Below, piece by piece: positions 9,441 through 21,314 of a DNA stretch of 64,000 bases. This DNA comes from Methylobacter sp. (lineage in GTDB: Bacteria; Pseudomonadota; Gammaproteobacteria; Methylococcales; Methylomonadaceae). A program made the translations under genes and the position numbers. Position 1 is the stretch's first letter. Each line of letters opens with the position of its first letter. Location of the stretch: contig JAURZV010000098.1 of NCBI GenBank assembly GCA_030653175.1, positions 1 through 64,000 on the forward strand, written 5' to 3'. The notes under the pieces were generated by a model. It worked only from the letters and a program-made list of their open reading frames with translations. It had not been told where the DNA came from and made no database searches.

Positions 9441-11270
9441 CTACTCCACCGTAACCGACTTCGCAAGATTCCTGGGCTGGTCAACATCCGTGCCCTTTAA
9501 AACGGCGACATGATAAGCCAACAACTGCAAGGGGATGGTGTACACAATAGGCGAAATCTCATTACCGACTTGAGGTACTTTTACGATCTGTACATTTTCA
9601 TTATTTGCGGTAGCTAATGTCTCATCCATAAAAACAATCAGTTGCCCCCCCCTGGCGCTTACTTCCTGCATATTCGATTTCAGTTTTTCCAGCAGGCTGT
9701 TGTTTGGCGCTACGGTCACAACCGGCATATCGGCATCGATTAATGCCAAGGGACCGTGTTTTAACTCGCCTGCCGGGTAAGCCTCAGCATGAATATAAGA
9801 AATTTCCTTTAGTTTTAACGCGCCTTCCATGGCTATCGGATAATGGGTGCCTCGGCCTAAAAACAAGGCATGCTGTTTTTCGGCAAATTGCTCGGACAGA
9901 TCTTTAACTTCATCATCCAGCTGTAAAGCTTTTTCAATTTTTCCCGGCAAGCTGAATAATTCCGAGGTAATTTTTTGCTCCACTATTTCGTTCAGCTGAA
10001 AACGTCTGCCGATAGCAATGACTAGCAGCATTAATGTTACCAATTGCGTAGTGAATGCTTTGGTTGATGCGACGCCAATTTCAGGACCGGCGCGGGTCAT
10101 TAGTACCAGATCCGATTCTCTAACCAGCGAGCTTTCCGGTACGTTGCAAATGGCTAATGAAAATTTTGCCCCCAGCTTCTTGGCTTCCAGTAATGCTGCC
10201 AGTGTGTCGGCGGTTTCGCCGGATTGAGAAATGGTGACAATCAAGGTATCCGGCGCTAACACCGGACTTCTATAGCGAAACTCACTGGCTACTTCGATAT
10301 TACAAGGGACATGGGCTAACTCTTCAAACCAGTACCGTGCCACCAACCCTGCATGGTAACTCGTTCCACAGGCTAAAATCTGAATAACTTTTATGCTATC
10401 GAATATTTTGGCGGCGTTATGCCCGAATACATTTTCCTGCAAGCGGTTGTTGATGAATCGGCCTTCCAGGGTTTGTGAGATGGCAAAAGGCTGCTCATAA
10501 ATTTCTTTCAGCATGTAATGACGGTAGTCGCCTTTATCGACGGCATCCGCTGTCAACTGACTCTCTATGATCGAACGATTCACTGCCTTGTCATTCACGT
10601 CATAAATAACTAGCCCCTTTATGGTAATCTCAGCTATGTCACCGTCTTCCAGAAAAATAAAGCGTTGCGTGACCGGAAGCAATGCCGCTACATCCGAGGC
10701 GATAAAATATTCGCCTATCCCGACACCGATAACCAGCGGACTGCCTTTTCTGCATGCTACCAGCGTATCGGGATTGTCAATACTCATTATCCCCAGCGCA
10801 TAGGCGCCATCCAATTTTTTGACGGTCTTTTTAACGGCGCTGAGCAATCCGTCGCTGGATTCCATCGCATGGTGTATTTCATGCACAATCACTTCGGTAT
10901 CGGTTTCTGAAGTGAACTCGTAGCCCTGTTGCAGCTGCACTTCTCTTAAATGCTCATGGTTTTCGATAATACCGTTATGGACTACAGCCACTTTATGTCG
11001 ACAAATATGCGGATGCGCATTAGCCGTGCTGGGTTTACCGTGAGTAGCCCACCGGGTATGAGCTATACCGATCTGCCCTGAAATGGGATCGGCCTCTAAC
11101 AGAGCTTCCAGGCTTTTTACTTTGCCCAGCTCTCGTTTCCGATAGATTTGCCGATTATTTATGACCGCGAGGCCTGCCGAATCATAACCGCGATATTCCA
11201 GTCGTTTCAGCCCCTCAAGTAAAATCGGCACTACATTTCGTTGCGCGATACCGCCTACAATTCCACACAT
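9441..11270 (-). CDS. glmS: Glucosamine-6-phosphate synthase
   Basis: 609 residues, the usual length. It makes glucosamine-6-phosphate from fructose-6-phosphate and glutamine, the first step to UDP-GlcNAc for peptidoglycan and LPS. The glutaminase half has catalytic Cys2 (MCGIVGG), RWATHG and the [10 protein letters not shown] segment. The isomerase half has two SIS domains, seen at [20 protein letters not shown] and [18 protein letters not shown]. The C-terminus [15 protein letters not shown] is the conserved sugar-binding tail. It lies directly after glmU, so two consecutive activities of the pathway are encoded together. No glmS ribozyme is seen. Confidence 0.97.
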   Translation of the reverse strand: MCGIVGGIAQRNVVPILLEGLKRLEYRGYDSAGLAVINNRQIYRKRELGKVKSLEALLEADPISGQIGIAHTRWATHGKPSTANAHPHICRHKVAVVHNGIIENHEHLREVQLQQGYEFTSETDTEVIVHEIHHAMESSDGLLSAVKKTVKKLDGAYALGIMSIDNPDTLVACRKGSPLVIGVGIGEYFIASDVAALLPVTQRFIFLEDGDIAEITIKGLVIYDVNDKAVNRSIIESQLTADAVDKGDYRHYMLKEIYEQPFAISQTLEGRFINNRLQENVFGHNAAKIFDSIKVIQILACGTSYHAGLVARYWFEELAHVPCNIEVASEFRYRSPVLAPDTLIVTISQSGETADTLAALLEAKKLGAKFSLAICNVPESSLVRESDLVLMTRAGPEIGVASTKAFTTQLVTLMLLVIAIGRRFQLNEIVEQKITSELFSLPGKIEKALQLDDEVKDLSEQFAEKQHALFLGRGTHYPIAMEGALKLKEISYIHAEAYPAGELKHGPLALIDADMPVVTVAPNNSLLEKLKSNMQEVSARGGQLIVFMDETLATANNENVQIVKVPQVGNEISPIVYTIPLQLLAYHVAVLKGTDVDQPRNLAKSVTVE

Positions 11271-11478
11271 TTATTTCTCCTCGACAATTGTTCCTGACAT
11301 TGTACTCGGCAACAGCTCCTGCGTTGCTATCGATCGCTGTTCCAGACGCGATTCTACCTCCCCCATCCTTGGGGTCGTACCTCCTCCATCCGTGGAGTCG
11401 TACCTTCCTGATCTGACCTCCATGGATGGAGGAAATGCCGCAAGACTACCGGGAGCAGTCGCGGCCATGCAGTCGTGC
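11271..11478. repeat. Repeat sequence forming GlmU C-terminal extension
   Basis: This stretch contains ggcaacagctcctgcgttgc at about 11308, a near match to the element in the atpE-atpB gap (18696-18717). It also holds several cctccatcc/ggatggagg inverted units. It lies where the glmU stop codon would be expected and is translated as a 69-residue low-homology tail. Confidence 0.6.
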
Positions 11479-12860
11479 TTAACGGGTCGTTGCCATCCTG
11501 CAAGGGACATCTGTTTGGTTCTGCTTAAAGTCAACTGATTCTCAGGAGTGTCTTTAGTGATAGTTGATCCTGCGCCTATCGTAGCGTTTTTGCCTATAGT
11601 AACCGGAGCTACCAGCTGACTGTTCGAGCCTATAAAAGCACCGTCTTCAATAATAGTTCTGAACTTATTAACGCCATCATAATTACAGGTAATCGTTCCT
11701 GCTCCAATATTGACTTTACTGCCCACTGTAGTATCACCGATATAACTTAAGTGATTTATTTTGCTGCCTGCCGCTACCGATGATTTCTTGATTTCTACAA
11801 AATTACCGATATGAACATCATTAGCCAGCACACTTTCCGGTCTTAACCTGGCGTAAGGACCAATTCTACTGCCTTGTCCTATCACCGCATCCTCAATAAT
11901 GCAGTTTGCAAATATTGTTACATTATCGCCAATAATGGAATTTTTTATATTAGTATTGGCGCCTATTTTGACATTGCTACCGATACTATTTTTTCCCTCT
12001 AAAATCACGTTAATATCGATTTCGATGTCTTGACCCAGGCTTTCAATTGAACCTCTTTGATCAAAGCGCATTGGGTCTTTTAAGGTAACACCCTGTTCCA
12101 TCAAGCTAGTGGCCTGCTCATACTGATAAACGCGCTCCAAGTGACTAAGCTGTATGCGATTATTAACACCCAGCACTTCATCCTCAGTTTCAGGCTGGCT
12201 TGTAATAATACTGACTTGATCGGCAACCGCCATTTCAATCACATCTGTCAAATAGTATTCGCCCTGGACGTTGCTGTTATTTAACTGACTCAACCATTTT
12301 TTTAATTGCTTGCCTTGCACCGCCATAATGCCGGTATTGACTTCATTGATCTGCTTTTCACTGGACGTCGCATCTTTTTCTTCAACAATTTTTGTAACCT
12401 GTCCCGCCGCATTTCTGACTATTCTGCCGTAACCCGAAGGATCGGCAAGATTCACCGTCAGCAAAGCAAGAGACTGGTCATTAACATTGTTTATTAGCAG
12501 CTTGACAGTTGCTAATTTCAACAAAGGCACATCGCCGTACAGTATCAAAACAGTATCGGCATCGGCAATTCCCGTTTGCCCTGAGCCTGTCGAAGGCTCG
12601 CTAACCTGTTGCACAGCATGTCCTGTGCCTAACTGCTGCTTTTGCTCTACCCAGTCGGCATCCAGATCCTTTAAAGTGTTTGTAACCAACTCTGCACCAT
12701 GGCCTACAACAATCTTGATAGTATTGTTTTCCAATTGCGTAGCTGTGTCGTAGACATGCTGTAGTAAAGATCTATTGGCAATTTTATGTAAAATTTTGGG
12801 CAATTCTGAACGCATACGCGTTCCTTTACCCGCAGCTAGAATAATGGTCGTTATTTTCAT
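11271..12860 (-). CDS. glmU: Bifunctional GlmU with repeat-derived additions
   Basis: 529 residues against about 455 in the family. It acetylates glucosamine-1-phosphate and then uridylylates GlcNAc-1-phosphate. The N-terminal pyrophosphorylase has the LAAGKGTRMRSELPK loop, GTGHAVQQ and YGDVPLL; the C-terminal left-handed beta-helix carries the acetyltransferase site. Two oddities are visible. A palindromic repeat at about 12577-12600 inserts a SEPSTGSGQTG peptide between GTGHAVQQ and YGDVPLL. After the normal end (GWQRPVK) the frame runs on for about 69 codons (11271-11478) through repeat sequence. Both core domains look intact, so the enzyme is probably active. It lies downstream of the atpC terminator. 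Confidence 0.95.
   Translation of the reverse strand: MKITTIILAAGKGTRMRSELPKILHKIANRSLLQHVYDTATQLENNTIKIVVGHGAELVTNTLKDLDADWVEQKQQLGTGHAVQQVSEPSTGSGQTGIADADTVLILYGDVPLLKLATVKLLINNVNDQSLALLTVNLADPSGYGRIVRNAAGQVTKIVEEKDATSSEKQINEVNTGIMAVQGKQLKKWLSQLNNSNVQGEYYLTDVIEMAVADQVSIITSQPETEDEVLGVNNRIQLSHLERVYQYEQATSLMEQGVTLKDPMRFDQRGSIESLGQDIEIDINVILEGKNSIGSNVKIGANTNIKNSIIGDNVTIFANCIIEDAVIGQGSRIGPYARLRPESVLANDVHIGNFVEIKKSSVAAGSKINHLSYIGDTTVGSKVNIGAGTITCNYDGVNKFRTIIEDGAFIGSNSQLVAPVTIGKNATIGAGSTITKDTPENQLTLSRTKQMSLAGWQRPVKHDCMAATAPGSLAAFPPSMEVRSGRYDSTDGGGTTPRMGEVESRLEQRSIATQELLPSTMSGTIVEEK
12577..12600. repeat. GAGCC-TGTCGAA-GGCTC palindrome inside glmU
   Basis: A short dispersed palindrome of the CCTGAGCCTGTCGAAGG type. 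Related copies lie at 14819-14839 (between atpG and atpD) and 38965-39040 (inside the tolC-like gene). Here it is inserted in frame in the uridylyltransferase domain. Confidence 0.6.
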
Positions 12861-12878
12861 ATGATATCCCGTTAAACC

Positions 12879-12921
12879 AAAAAAGCCCGACAGCGCATCA
12901 ACACGTTATCGGGCTTTCAAA
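12879..12921 (-). terminator. Intrinsic terminator of atp operon
   Basis: On the minus strand the DNA reads AAGCCCGA, a loop of about 19 nt, TCGGGCTT and then a T-run. It lies 32 bp after the atpC stop and before glmU, and is a good Rho-independent terminator for the ATP synthase operon. Readthrough into glmU remains possible. Confidence 0.8.
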
Positions 12922-12952
12922 AAGGGCAGAGGCATATCGTGCGATATCCCAA

Positions 12953-13375
12953 CTAACCGCCGCGTTTTCTAAATCTATCCAATGTTCTTAATTGCATAAC
13001 AGCTTCCTGCAATTGTGCCTGAGCAGTCGCAAAATCAATCTTGCCCGACTTATCTGTCAATGCTTCTTCTGCTCTGGCCTTGGCTTCAATTGCGGATGCC
13101 TCATCAATATCTTTTGCTCTTATAGCCGTATCAGCCAGAATGGTAATCAGATGCGGCTGTATCTCCAGCATCCCCCCCGACACATAAAACGGATAAATCT
13201 CCTTGTCGCTGACTTTTACCCGAACTTCGCCGGGCTTAAGTCTTGATATTAATGGTGCATGCCGAGGCGAAATGCCCACTTCGCCGAGCTCAGCAGGAGC
13301 AAATACCATTTCCGCTAATCCGGAAAATATTTCCTTTTCTGCGCTAACGATGTCTACATGTACGGTCATGGTCAT
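12953..13375 (-). CDS. atpC: ATP synthase epsilon subunit
   Basis: 140 residues. It is the epsilon subunit of the F1 central stalk, which couples rotation to catalysis and can inhibit hydrolysis. The N-terminal beta-sandwich is recognisable (VDIVSAEKEIFSGLAEMVFAP, GISPRHAPLISRLKPGEVRV), followed by the C-terminal helical hairpin (DIDEASAIEAKARAEEAL). It is the last gene of the atp operon and is followed by an intrinsic terminator. Confidence 0.96.
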   Translation of the reverse strand: MTMTVHVDIVSAEKEIFSGLAEMVFAPAELGEVGISPRHAPLISRLKPGEVRVKVSDKEIYPFYVSGGMLEIQPHLITILADTAIRAKDIDEASAIEAKARAEEALTDKSGKIDFATAQAQLQEAVMQLRTLDRFRKRGG

Positions 13376-13400
13376 ATTTATTACCTGCCAATTGTATAAC

Positions 13401-14807
<1,407 letters not shown>

Positions 14808-14818
14808 TTAACTTGGAT

Positions 14819-14839
14819 CCTTCGACTAGCTCAGGAGCG
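14819..14839. repeat. Short dispersed repeat between atpG and atpD
   Basis: ccttcgactagctcaggagc is a degenerate copy of the CCTTCGAC-GCTCAGGA repeat also found in glmU and the tolC-like gene. It lies in the spacer between two ATP synthase genes. Confidence 0.45.
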
Positions 14840-14841
14840 CC

Positions 14842-15705
14842 TTAAACAGCTGCGGCACCGGCAACAATTTCTGAAATTTCCTGAGTGATAGCGGCTTGCC
14901 GGGCTTTGTTATAAATCAGCTGTAACTCACTGATAATATTTCCGGCATTATCCGAAGCACTCTTCATCGCCACCATTCTGGCAGCCTGCTCACAGGCATT
15001 ATTTTCAACCAGACCCTGATAGACGATAGACTCGGTATAACGAGTTAACAGATGATCCAAAACTTCCTTGGCATCAGGCTCATAAATATAATCCCAATGA
15101 CCGTTTAGACTTTCCTCAAGCTCACCGGCTATGACGGGCAGTAATTTTTCAATAGTAGGCTTCTGAGTCATGGTATTAACAAATTCATTGTATATTACAT
15201 GCAACTCATCGATTCTACCCTGCCCATAGGCATCCAACATGATTTTAATGATGCCGATAATGTCATGCTGGTGCGGAGTGTCGCCTAACTTAGAAACCTG
15301 CCCGACCAGATTTATTTTCAGATTGCCAAAAAAACTAAACGCCTTGGTGCCAATTGTACAAATATCCACCTCAATATTCGCTTTTTCCCATTTCATTATT
15401 TGAGTCAGCGTTTTTCTGAATAAATTTGAATTCAGTCCTCCGCACAAGCCCCTGTCTGAACTAATCACAATGATCCCTACCCGCTTAACCTGACGTTCAA
15501 CGAGAAAAGAGTGTTTGTATTCAGGATTGGCTTGAGCCAGATGCTTAATGATCTGACCAATTTTTTTCGAGTAGGGGCGCGTCGCCAACATTCGGTCTTT
15601 TGTTTTACGCATTTTACTCGCGGCAACCATTTCCATGGCCCGGGTGATCTTTTGAGTATTTTTAATACTCCCGATCTTGCTGCGTATTTCTTTGCCAACA
15701 GCCAT
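14842..15705 (-). CDS. atpG: ATP synthase gamma subunit
   Basis: 287 residues. Central rotor shaft of F1. The N-terminal coiled-coil helix ([30 protein letters not shown]) and the C-terminal helix ([35 protein letters not shown]) are both conserved and pair in the shaft. The region [16 protein letters not shown] is also typical. Normal length. It sits between atpA and atpD as usual. Confidence 0.97.
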   Translation of the reverse strand: MAVGKEIRSKIGSIKNTQKITRAMEMVAASKMRKTKDRMLATRPYSKKIGQIIKHLAQANPEYKHSFLVERQVKRVGIIVISSDRGLCGGLNSNLFRKTLTQIMKWEKANIEVDICTIGTKAFSFFGNLKINLVGQVSKLGDTPHQHDIIGIIKIMLDAYGQGRIDELHVIYNEFVNTMTQKPTIEKLLPVIAGELEESLNGHWDYIYEPDAKEVLDHLLTRYTESIVYQGLVENNACEQAARMVAMKSASDNAGNIISELQLIYNKARQAAITQEISEIVAGAAAV

Positions 15706-15717
15706 CTTAAGACCCTT

Positions 15718-17259
15718 TTACCAGCTATGAGTTTTGACGAAAGTCTGGATAGCAGCCAGCATATCCTTTCTTATGTCATCACTAAAATCGCCAGTTGCAT
15801 TAATGTTGTTCATTAATTCAGAATGCTCTGACGTCATATACGACTGTAAGGCAGCCTCAAAATCAAGTACCTTATTAACTTCCAAGCTATCAAGAAAACC
15901 TTCATTAGCCGCAAACAAGGAAACCGCCATTTGCGCAACCGACATCGGCGAATATTGATTCTGCTTCATCAGCTCAGTCACACGTTGACCGCGTTCAATC
16001 TGCTTGCGGGTGTTTTCATCCAAGTCGGATGCAAACTGGGCGAAAGCGGCCAATTCACGATATTGCGCCAAATCAAGACGCGTACCTCCACCCAATTTCT
16101 TGATGATCTTGGTTTGAGCGGCCCCACCTACACGCGATACCGATAAACCTGCGTTCACCGCCGGACGTATGCCGGAGTTAAACAAATTGCTTTCCAGGAA
16201 GATCTGACCATCGGTAATAGAAATCACGTTAGTCGGTACGAAAGCCGATACATCGCCGCCTTGAGTTTCAATAATCGGCAATGCGGTTAATGATCCTGTT
16301 TTACCTTTTACTTTGCCGCCGGTTAATTTCTCAACTTCAGCCGCATTAATACGCGATGCTCTTTCCAGCAAACGGGAATGCAAATAGAACACATCTCCTG
16401 GATACGCTTCACGACCTGGCGGACGACGCAACAACAGGGAAATCTGACGATAAGCCCAAGCTTGCTTGGTTAAATCGTCATAAATAATCAATGCATCTTC
16501 GCCGCGATCCCTGAAGAACTCACCCATCGAACAACCGGTATAAGGAGCGATAAATTGCAGCGCCGCCGATTCTGATGCCGAGGCCGAGACTACAATAGTG
16601 TGAGCCATTGCGCCATGCTCTTCGAGCTTCCGAACCACGTTGGCAATCGATGCACGCTTTTGGCCGATAGCCACATAGATACATTTAATGCCTGTACCTT
16701 TTTGATTGATAATCGCATCAATCGCAATTGCCGTTTTACCGGTTTGTCTATCACCAATGATCAACTCCCGTTGGCCGCGGCCTACCGGAATCATCGCATC
16801 AATAGATTTCAAACCCAATTGCACGGGTTGATCAACTGATTGACGGGCAATTACACCGGGAGCAATTTTTTCAATCGGCGAAGTTTCGGTTGTTTCAATA
16901 GCGCCTTTGCCATCAATAGGATTACCCAGCGCGTCAACGACACGACCCAGCAATGCTTCCCCAACAGGTACTTCCAGAATTTTACCGGTACATTTTACGG
17001 TGTCGCCTTCGGAGATATGCTGGTATGAACCTAATACCACCACACCCACGGAATCCCTTTCAAGGTTAAGCGCCATGCCAAAGGTATTGCCGGGGAATTC
17101 CAGCATCTCGCCTTGCATCGCTTCCGAAAGACCGTGTACCCGTACAATACCGTCAGTCACACTGACTACGGTACCTTCCGTATGGGACTCGGCACTCAGG
17201 TCGAAGTTTTCGATCTTCTTTTTAATCAGATCACTTATTTCAGATGGGTTTAATTGCAT
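15718..17259 (-). CDS. atpA: ATP synthase alpha subunit
   Basis: 513 residues. Non-catalytic nucleotide-binding F1 subunit. Walker [14 protein letters not shown] is near residue 170. The arginine finger lies in [13 protein letters not shown] near residue 375. The N-terminal membrane-associated helix ([17 protein letters not shown]) is present. Length matches E. coli (513). It lies between atpH and atpG. Confidence 0.98.
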   Translation of the reverse strand: MQLNPSEISDLIKKKIENFDLSAESHTEGTVVSVTDGIVRVHGLSEAMQGEMLEFPGNTFGMALNLERDSVGVVVLGSYQHISEGDTVKCTGKILEVPVGEALLGRVVDALGNPIDGKGAIETTETSPIEKIAPGVIARQSVDQPVQLGLKSIDAMIPVGRGQRELIIGDRQTGKTAIAIDAIINQKGTGIKCIYVAIGQKRASIANVVRKLEEHGAMAHTIVVSASASESAALQFIAPYTGCSMGEFFRDRGEDALIIYDDLTKQAWAYRQISLLLRRPPGREAYPGDVFYLHSRLLERASRINAAEVEKLTGGKVKGKTGSLTALPIIETQGGDVSAFVPTNVISITDGQIFLESNLFNSGIRPAVNAGLSVSRVGGAAQTKIIKKLGGGTRLDLAQYRELAAFAQFASDLDENTRKQIERGQRVTELMKQNQYSPMSVAQMAVSLFAANEGFLDSLEVNKVLDFEAALQSYMTSEHSELMNNINATGDFSDDIRKDMLAAIQTFVKTHSW

Positions 17260-17279
17260 GTTCTTTTTCTCGCTCTAGT

Positions 17280-17810
17280 TTAGAGTCGTTTTGCTAGTTG
17301 TTGAAGCCGGCCTTTAATGGAAGCGTCAATCACTCTGTCGCCTGCACGTACCAGAACGCCGCCAATTAATGATTTATCCACAGTCACATTCATATGGACT
17401 TTTTTGCTTAGCGTTTTTTCCAGCGTTGAAGTGAAACGTTGCTTTTCTTCTTTGGAGAAGGCGTAAGCAGTTGCTACTTCAACATCGACATACCCTTCAC
17501 TTTCCGCCTTATAGGCTTCGAATAGCTCCGCAATTGCCGGCGCTAAGGTTAGCCGGTTGTTTTGAACCAGTAATTTCAGAAAATTTGCACCCTCTTCATC
17601 TACTTGCCCCTGACAAATATCGAGCATCAACGCCGATAACCTCTCACTACTTACCTTGGGGTTATCCACTACGATAGAAATCTCTTTATTAGTCAGGACA
17701 GCCGACATAAATGCCAAACTTTTCGACCACTGTTCAGTAGTACCGGTTTCTTTGGACCGCTTGAACGCCGCCGCTGCGTAAGGTCTTGCCAATGTTGCCA
17801 GTTCGCTCAT
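17280..17810 (-). CDS. atpH: ATP synthase delta subunit
   Basis: 176 residues. Peripheral-stalk subunit that joins F1 to the b subunits. The N-terminal helical domain (LATLARPYAAAAFKRSKETG) and the C-terminal signature (VDKSLIGGVLVRAGDRVIDASIKGRLQQLAK) are clear. It starts 5 bp after the atpF stop, consistent with one transcript. Confidence 0.96.
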   Translation of the reverse strand: MSELATLARPYAAAAFKRSKETGTTEQWSKSLAFMSAVLTNKEISIVVDNPKVSSERLSALMLDICQGQVDEEGANFLKLLVQNNRLTLAPAIAELFEAYKAESEGYVDVEVATAYAFSKEEKQRFTSTLEKTLSKKVHMNVTVDKSLIGGVLVRAGDRVIDASIKGRLQQLAKRL

Positions 17811-17815
17811 TATGC

Positions 17816-18289
17816 TTAACCCAGTTGATTAGAGATTTTGCTCAGGATGTCCTGGTGCTTGGTTTTATCGACTTCCGCACCCAAAATCTGTTCTGCTGCC
17901 CGTAAAGCCAAGGCTGCCACTTCTTTACGCAAACCTTCCTTAGCTTGTTGTTTTTCTTGTTCGATTTGCGCCTTTGCCACAAGAATCAAACGCTCACCTT
18001 CTTTCTTGGCGGTGTCTTTTGATGCTTCAACAATTTCATTTGCGCGTTTTTGAGCTAGATTCACAATCTCTGAAGATTGCTCTTTGGCTTCTTTTAAAAC
18101 ACCCTTGGCCTTCTTCTCTGCCAAATGCATTTCTTCCTGACCTTTTTCAGCCGCAGCCAAACCATCAGAAATCTTCTTCTTACGTTCTTCTAAAGAGTCA
18201 AATAAAGGCGGCCAGATGTACTTCATGGTAAACCATACCAGAAGTGCAAAGGTAATCATTTGCCCAATCAGAGTAGCATTGATACTCAC
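17816..18289 (-). CDS. atpF: ATP synthase b subunit
   Basis: 157 residues. Peripheral stalk. One N-terminal membrane helix ([20 protein letters not shown], then KYIWPPL) is followed by a long charged coiled coil rich in Lys, Glu and Ala, which dimerises and holds F1 against the a subunit. Only one b gene is present, so the stalk is a homodimer, as in heterotrophic gammaproteobacteria. Confidence 0.96.
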   Translation of the reverse strand: MSINATLIGQMITFALLVWFTMKYIWPPLFDSLEERKKKISDGLAAAEKGQEEMHLAEKKAKGVLKEAKEQSSEIVNLAQKRANEIVEASKDTAKKEGERLILVAKAQIEQEKQQAKEGLRKEVAALALRAAEQILGAEVDKTKHQDILSKISNQLG

Positions 18290-18331
18290 GATGCGTTCCT
18301 CTTGTTGCTATTAAAGTTAAAACCGCCTGTG

Positions 18332-18634
<303 letters not shown>

Positions 18635-18665
18635 TTAGTTAAATTATAAAAAAGTTAAAAAAATC

Positions 18666-18803
18666 ATTGCCTACATGGGCAGATATTTGCCCCTCGGCAA
18701 CTGCTCCTGCGTTGCTCTACTATAGGCCATCCATGGCCTTATGCAATATCTGCATTCACCACATCCATGTGCATTATGCAGGTAAGGGGCAGGAGCGGAA
18801 GCT
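18666..18803. repeat. Repeat element inside the atp operon
   Basis: The atpB-atpE spacer is unusually long. It contains ggcaactgctcctgcgttgc, which recurs with one change in the glmU tail, and ends in ggtaaggggcaggagcgg, which recurs at about 26189-26215. The piece gccatccatggcc is palindromic. The element may alter the relative amounts of a and c subunits. Confidence 0.6.
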
Positions 18804-19589
<786 letters not shown>

Positions 19590-19605
19590 CTAAATATTAA
19601 TAATG

Positions 19606-19977
19606 TCAGCGCATTAACAGCGCAAACCAAAAAACCGATAATGCTGCTATGTATACTGCCAGCAGCGGTAATATTTCTACGTTTGGAAGTTGAAAAATCA
19701 TGAAAAACAGCGCGGCCGTTAACAATAACTTGCCCGACTCCCCCGCATAAAAAGACCTTACAATCTTTCTTGCTTCCCGCCCTTCAGATTTATGTACCCG
19801 CAATGCAAAATACAGGTTTGGAATAAATGCCGCCGCCCCGCCTAAAGCCGCCGATAGGGCGTAAGATCTTCCCCCTGCCAGGGCAAATCCTGCTGTCATT
19901 ATTATTATCATCAGAATTTGATAACTTATAATTTTACTGACAGCAGAGCGATTTCTAGCTGTCACACCCAACTCCAT
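19606..19977 (-). CDS. atpI: ATP synthase subunit I
   Basis: About 123 residues from the ATG (a TTG lies two codons upstream). Four hydrophobic segments are visible (ISYQILMIIIMTAGFAL, YALSAALGGAAAFIPNLYFA, LLLTAALFFMIFQL and a C-terminal helix). It is a membrane protein that assists c-ring assembly or ion supply and is poorly conserved. It is first in the atp operon, so the operon promoter should lie in 19978-20085. Confidence 0.85.
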   Translation of the reverse strand: MELGVTARNRSAVSKIISYQILMIIIMTAGFALAGGRSYALSAALGGAAAFIPNLYFALRVHKSEGREARKIVRSFYAGESGKLLLTAALFFMIFQLPNVEILPLLAVYIAALSVFWFALLMR

Positions 19978-20085
19978 ACCCAACAGCTCGGGAATTATAT
20001 CTATCGACCTTCATTAAATCAAGGAAGATTAAATTTAACTTACATTTTTTATTGTTTTTCATCTACCGGCTCATTAGCTATCACA

Positions 20086-20949
20086 CTATTTAATTTGCCC
20101 GAGAATTCCATCCAACTCTTCTAAACTGGAATATGCGATGACCAGCTTACCGGTGCCATTTTCTTTATGCTCAATCAACACCTTTGCACCTAGTTTTGCG
20201 GTCAAGTCTTCCTGCAAACGCAAGGTGTCTTTGTCTATTTCCTTTGTTTTAGTTATTTTAGGTTCTGCCTGACTGTCTTTAACCAGACGCTCCGCTGCTC
20301 TTACCGTTAAACCCTCTTTGACAATCTTGTTAGCCGCAGCCACCTGCTTTGGACCATCCAGAGACAGCAGCGCTCGCGCATGACCCATTTCCAGCTGCCT
20401 ATTGATCAATAACTTTTTCACGTCCGGGTGCAAATCTATCAATCTCAATAGATTGGTCACCGTAGCGCGCGATTTGCCAACCGCATCTGCAACTTGTTGA
20501 TGGGTCATTTCAAACTCATCCAACAGCCGTCTTAATGCTTCCGCTTCTTCCAAAGGATTAAGGTCTTCTCGTTGAATATTTTCAATCAGTGCTATCGCCA
20601 TTGCGGTACGATCGTCTATATCCTTGATAACTACCGGCACCTGCTGCAATCCGGCCAATTGCGCGGCACGCCAGCGCCGCTCTCCCGCCACTATCTCGTA
20701 TTTTTCCGGCGTAATCTTACGCACCACAATCGGCTGGATGATTCCTTGCACTTTGATGGAATCGGCCAGCTCCTGCAATTTTTCGGGGTTCATATCTTTT
20801 CTTGGCTGATACTTGCCCCGCTGCATATGTTCGATCGGCAGGGTTTGCAACTGATGACCTTCTTCGGTCTCGCCGTGATCGCCTTTACCGGCAACGTTGC
20901 CCAATAAAGCATCCAGTCCTCGATTTAATCCCCGCTTTTTCACAGCCAT
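20086..20949 (-). CDS. parB: Chromosome partitioning protein ParB
   Basis: 287 residues from the ATG reading MAVKKRGLNRGLDALLG; an in-frame TTG lies three codons upstream. It is a CTP-dependent DNA clamp that binds parS and works with ParA in chromosome segregation. Visible parts: the ParA-contacting N-terminus, a ParB/Spo0J domain with GERRWRAAQLAG and ALIENIQREDLNPLEEAEAL, a helix-turn-helix (MTHQQVADAVGKSRATVTNLLRL), and a C-terminal dimerisation region. It is preceded by a decayed second parB and by a remnant of the parA 3' end, so it is one product of a tandem duplication. Confidence 0.96.
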   Translation of the reverse strand: MAVKKRGLNRGLDALLGNVAGKGDHGETEEGHQLQTLPIEHMQRGKYQPRKDMNPEKLQELADSIKVQGIIQPIVVRKITPEKYEIVAGERRWRAAQLAGLQQVPVVIKDIDDRTAMAIALIENIQREDLNPLEEAEALRRLLDEFEMTHQQVADAVGKSRATVTNLLRLIDLHPDVKKLLINRQLEMGHARALLSLDGPKQVAAANKIVKEGLTVRAAERLVKDSQAEPKITKTKEIDKDTLRLQEDLTAKLGAKVLIEHKENGTGKLVIAYSSLEELDGILGQIK

Positions 20950-20951
20950 AA

Positions 20952-21020
20952 CTTTCAACTTTTCTCTTTTCTAATCATTTCACCCACCAAATTCAACCGT
21001 CCCATAGCTCTTGCGCTGAT
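20952..21020 (-). pseudogene. Remnant of a duplicated parA 3' end
   Basis: Read on the minus strand this DNA aligns with the last part of parA. The block tgaaatgattagaaaagaga matches cgaaatgatcagaaaagaaa at the parA end, which encodes GEMIRKEK. Upstream, cataaatcagcgc parallels gataaatcatcgc of parA. It lies between the mini-parB and parB, as expected if a parA'-parB unit was duplicated in tandem. Confidence 0.65.
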
Positions 21021-21314
21021 TTATGACGGATCGGCACGGACTATCGATTCAAACTCTATAATTAATTTCCTTAAAGCCTCCGCTTCCTCAAGTAAGATAA
21101 GGTTTTCTCTTTGAATATTTTTAAACAACGCAACCACCATTGCCGCGCGATCATCTACTTCCTCGATGACCTGTACTTCATCCTGACCCACACCTTTAGA
21201 AGGCTGATATTCGCCCGATTGCACAGTTTGCGACTGATGTATTTGCTCTTTAGCCGACTCATCAGCCAACAAGGCTTCAAGCCCCCGACCTAACCCACGT
21301 TTTCTTAAAGTCAT
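21021..21314 (-). pseudogene. Decayed mini-ParB paralogue
   Basis: 97 residues. The start overlaps the parA stop in ATGA form, so this is the original parB position. It keeps the N-terminal ParA-contact region (MTLRKRGLGRGLEALLADES), a piece matching GKYQPRK, and the block DDRAAMVVALFKNIQRENLILLEEAEALRKLIIEFE. The roughly 50 residues holding the CTP-binding part and the GERRxRA motif are lost, as are the helix-turn-helix and dimerisation domain. It cannot clamp DNA as ParB does. A translated product could still contact ParA, so a residual regulatory role is possible but unproven. Confidence 0.8.

Noticed and set aside
9441-9900. Possible glmS ribozyme or sRNA control site
   Set aside because: The glmS ribozyme is known from Gram-positive genomes and lies upstream of glmS; here glmU lies directly upstream with no spacer to hold one.
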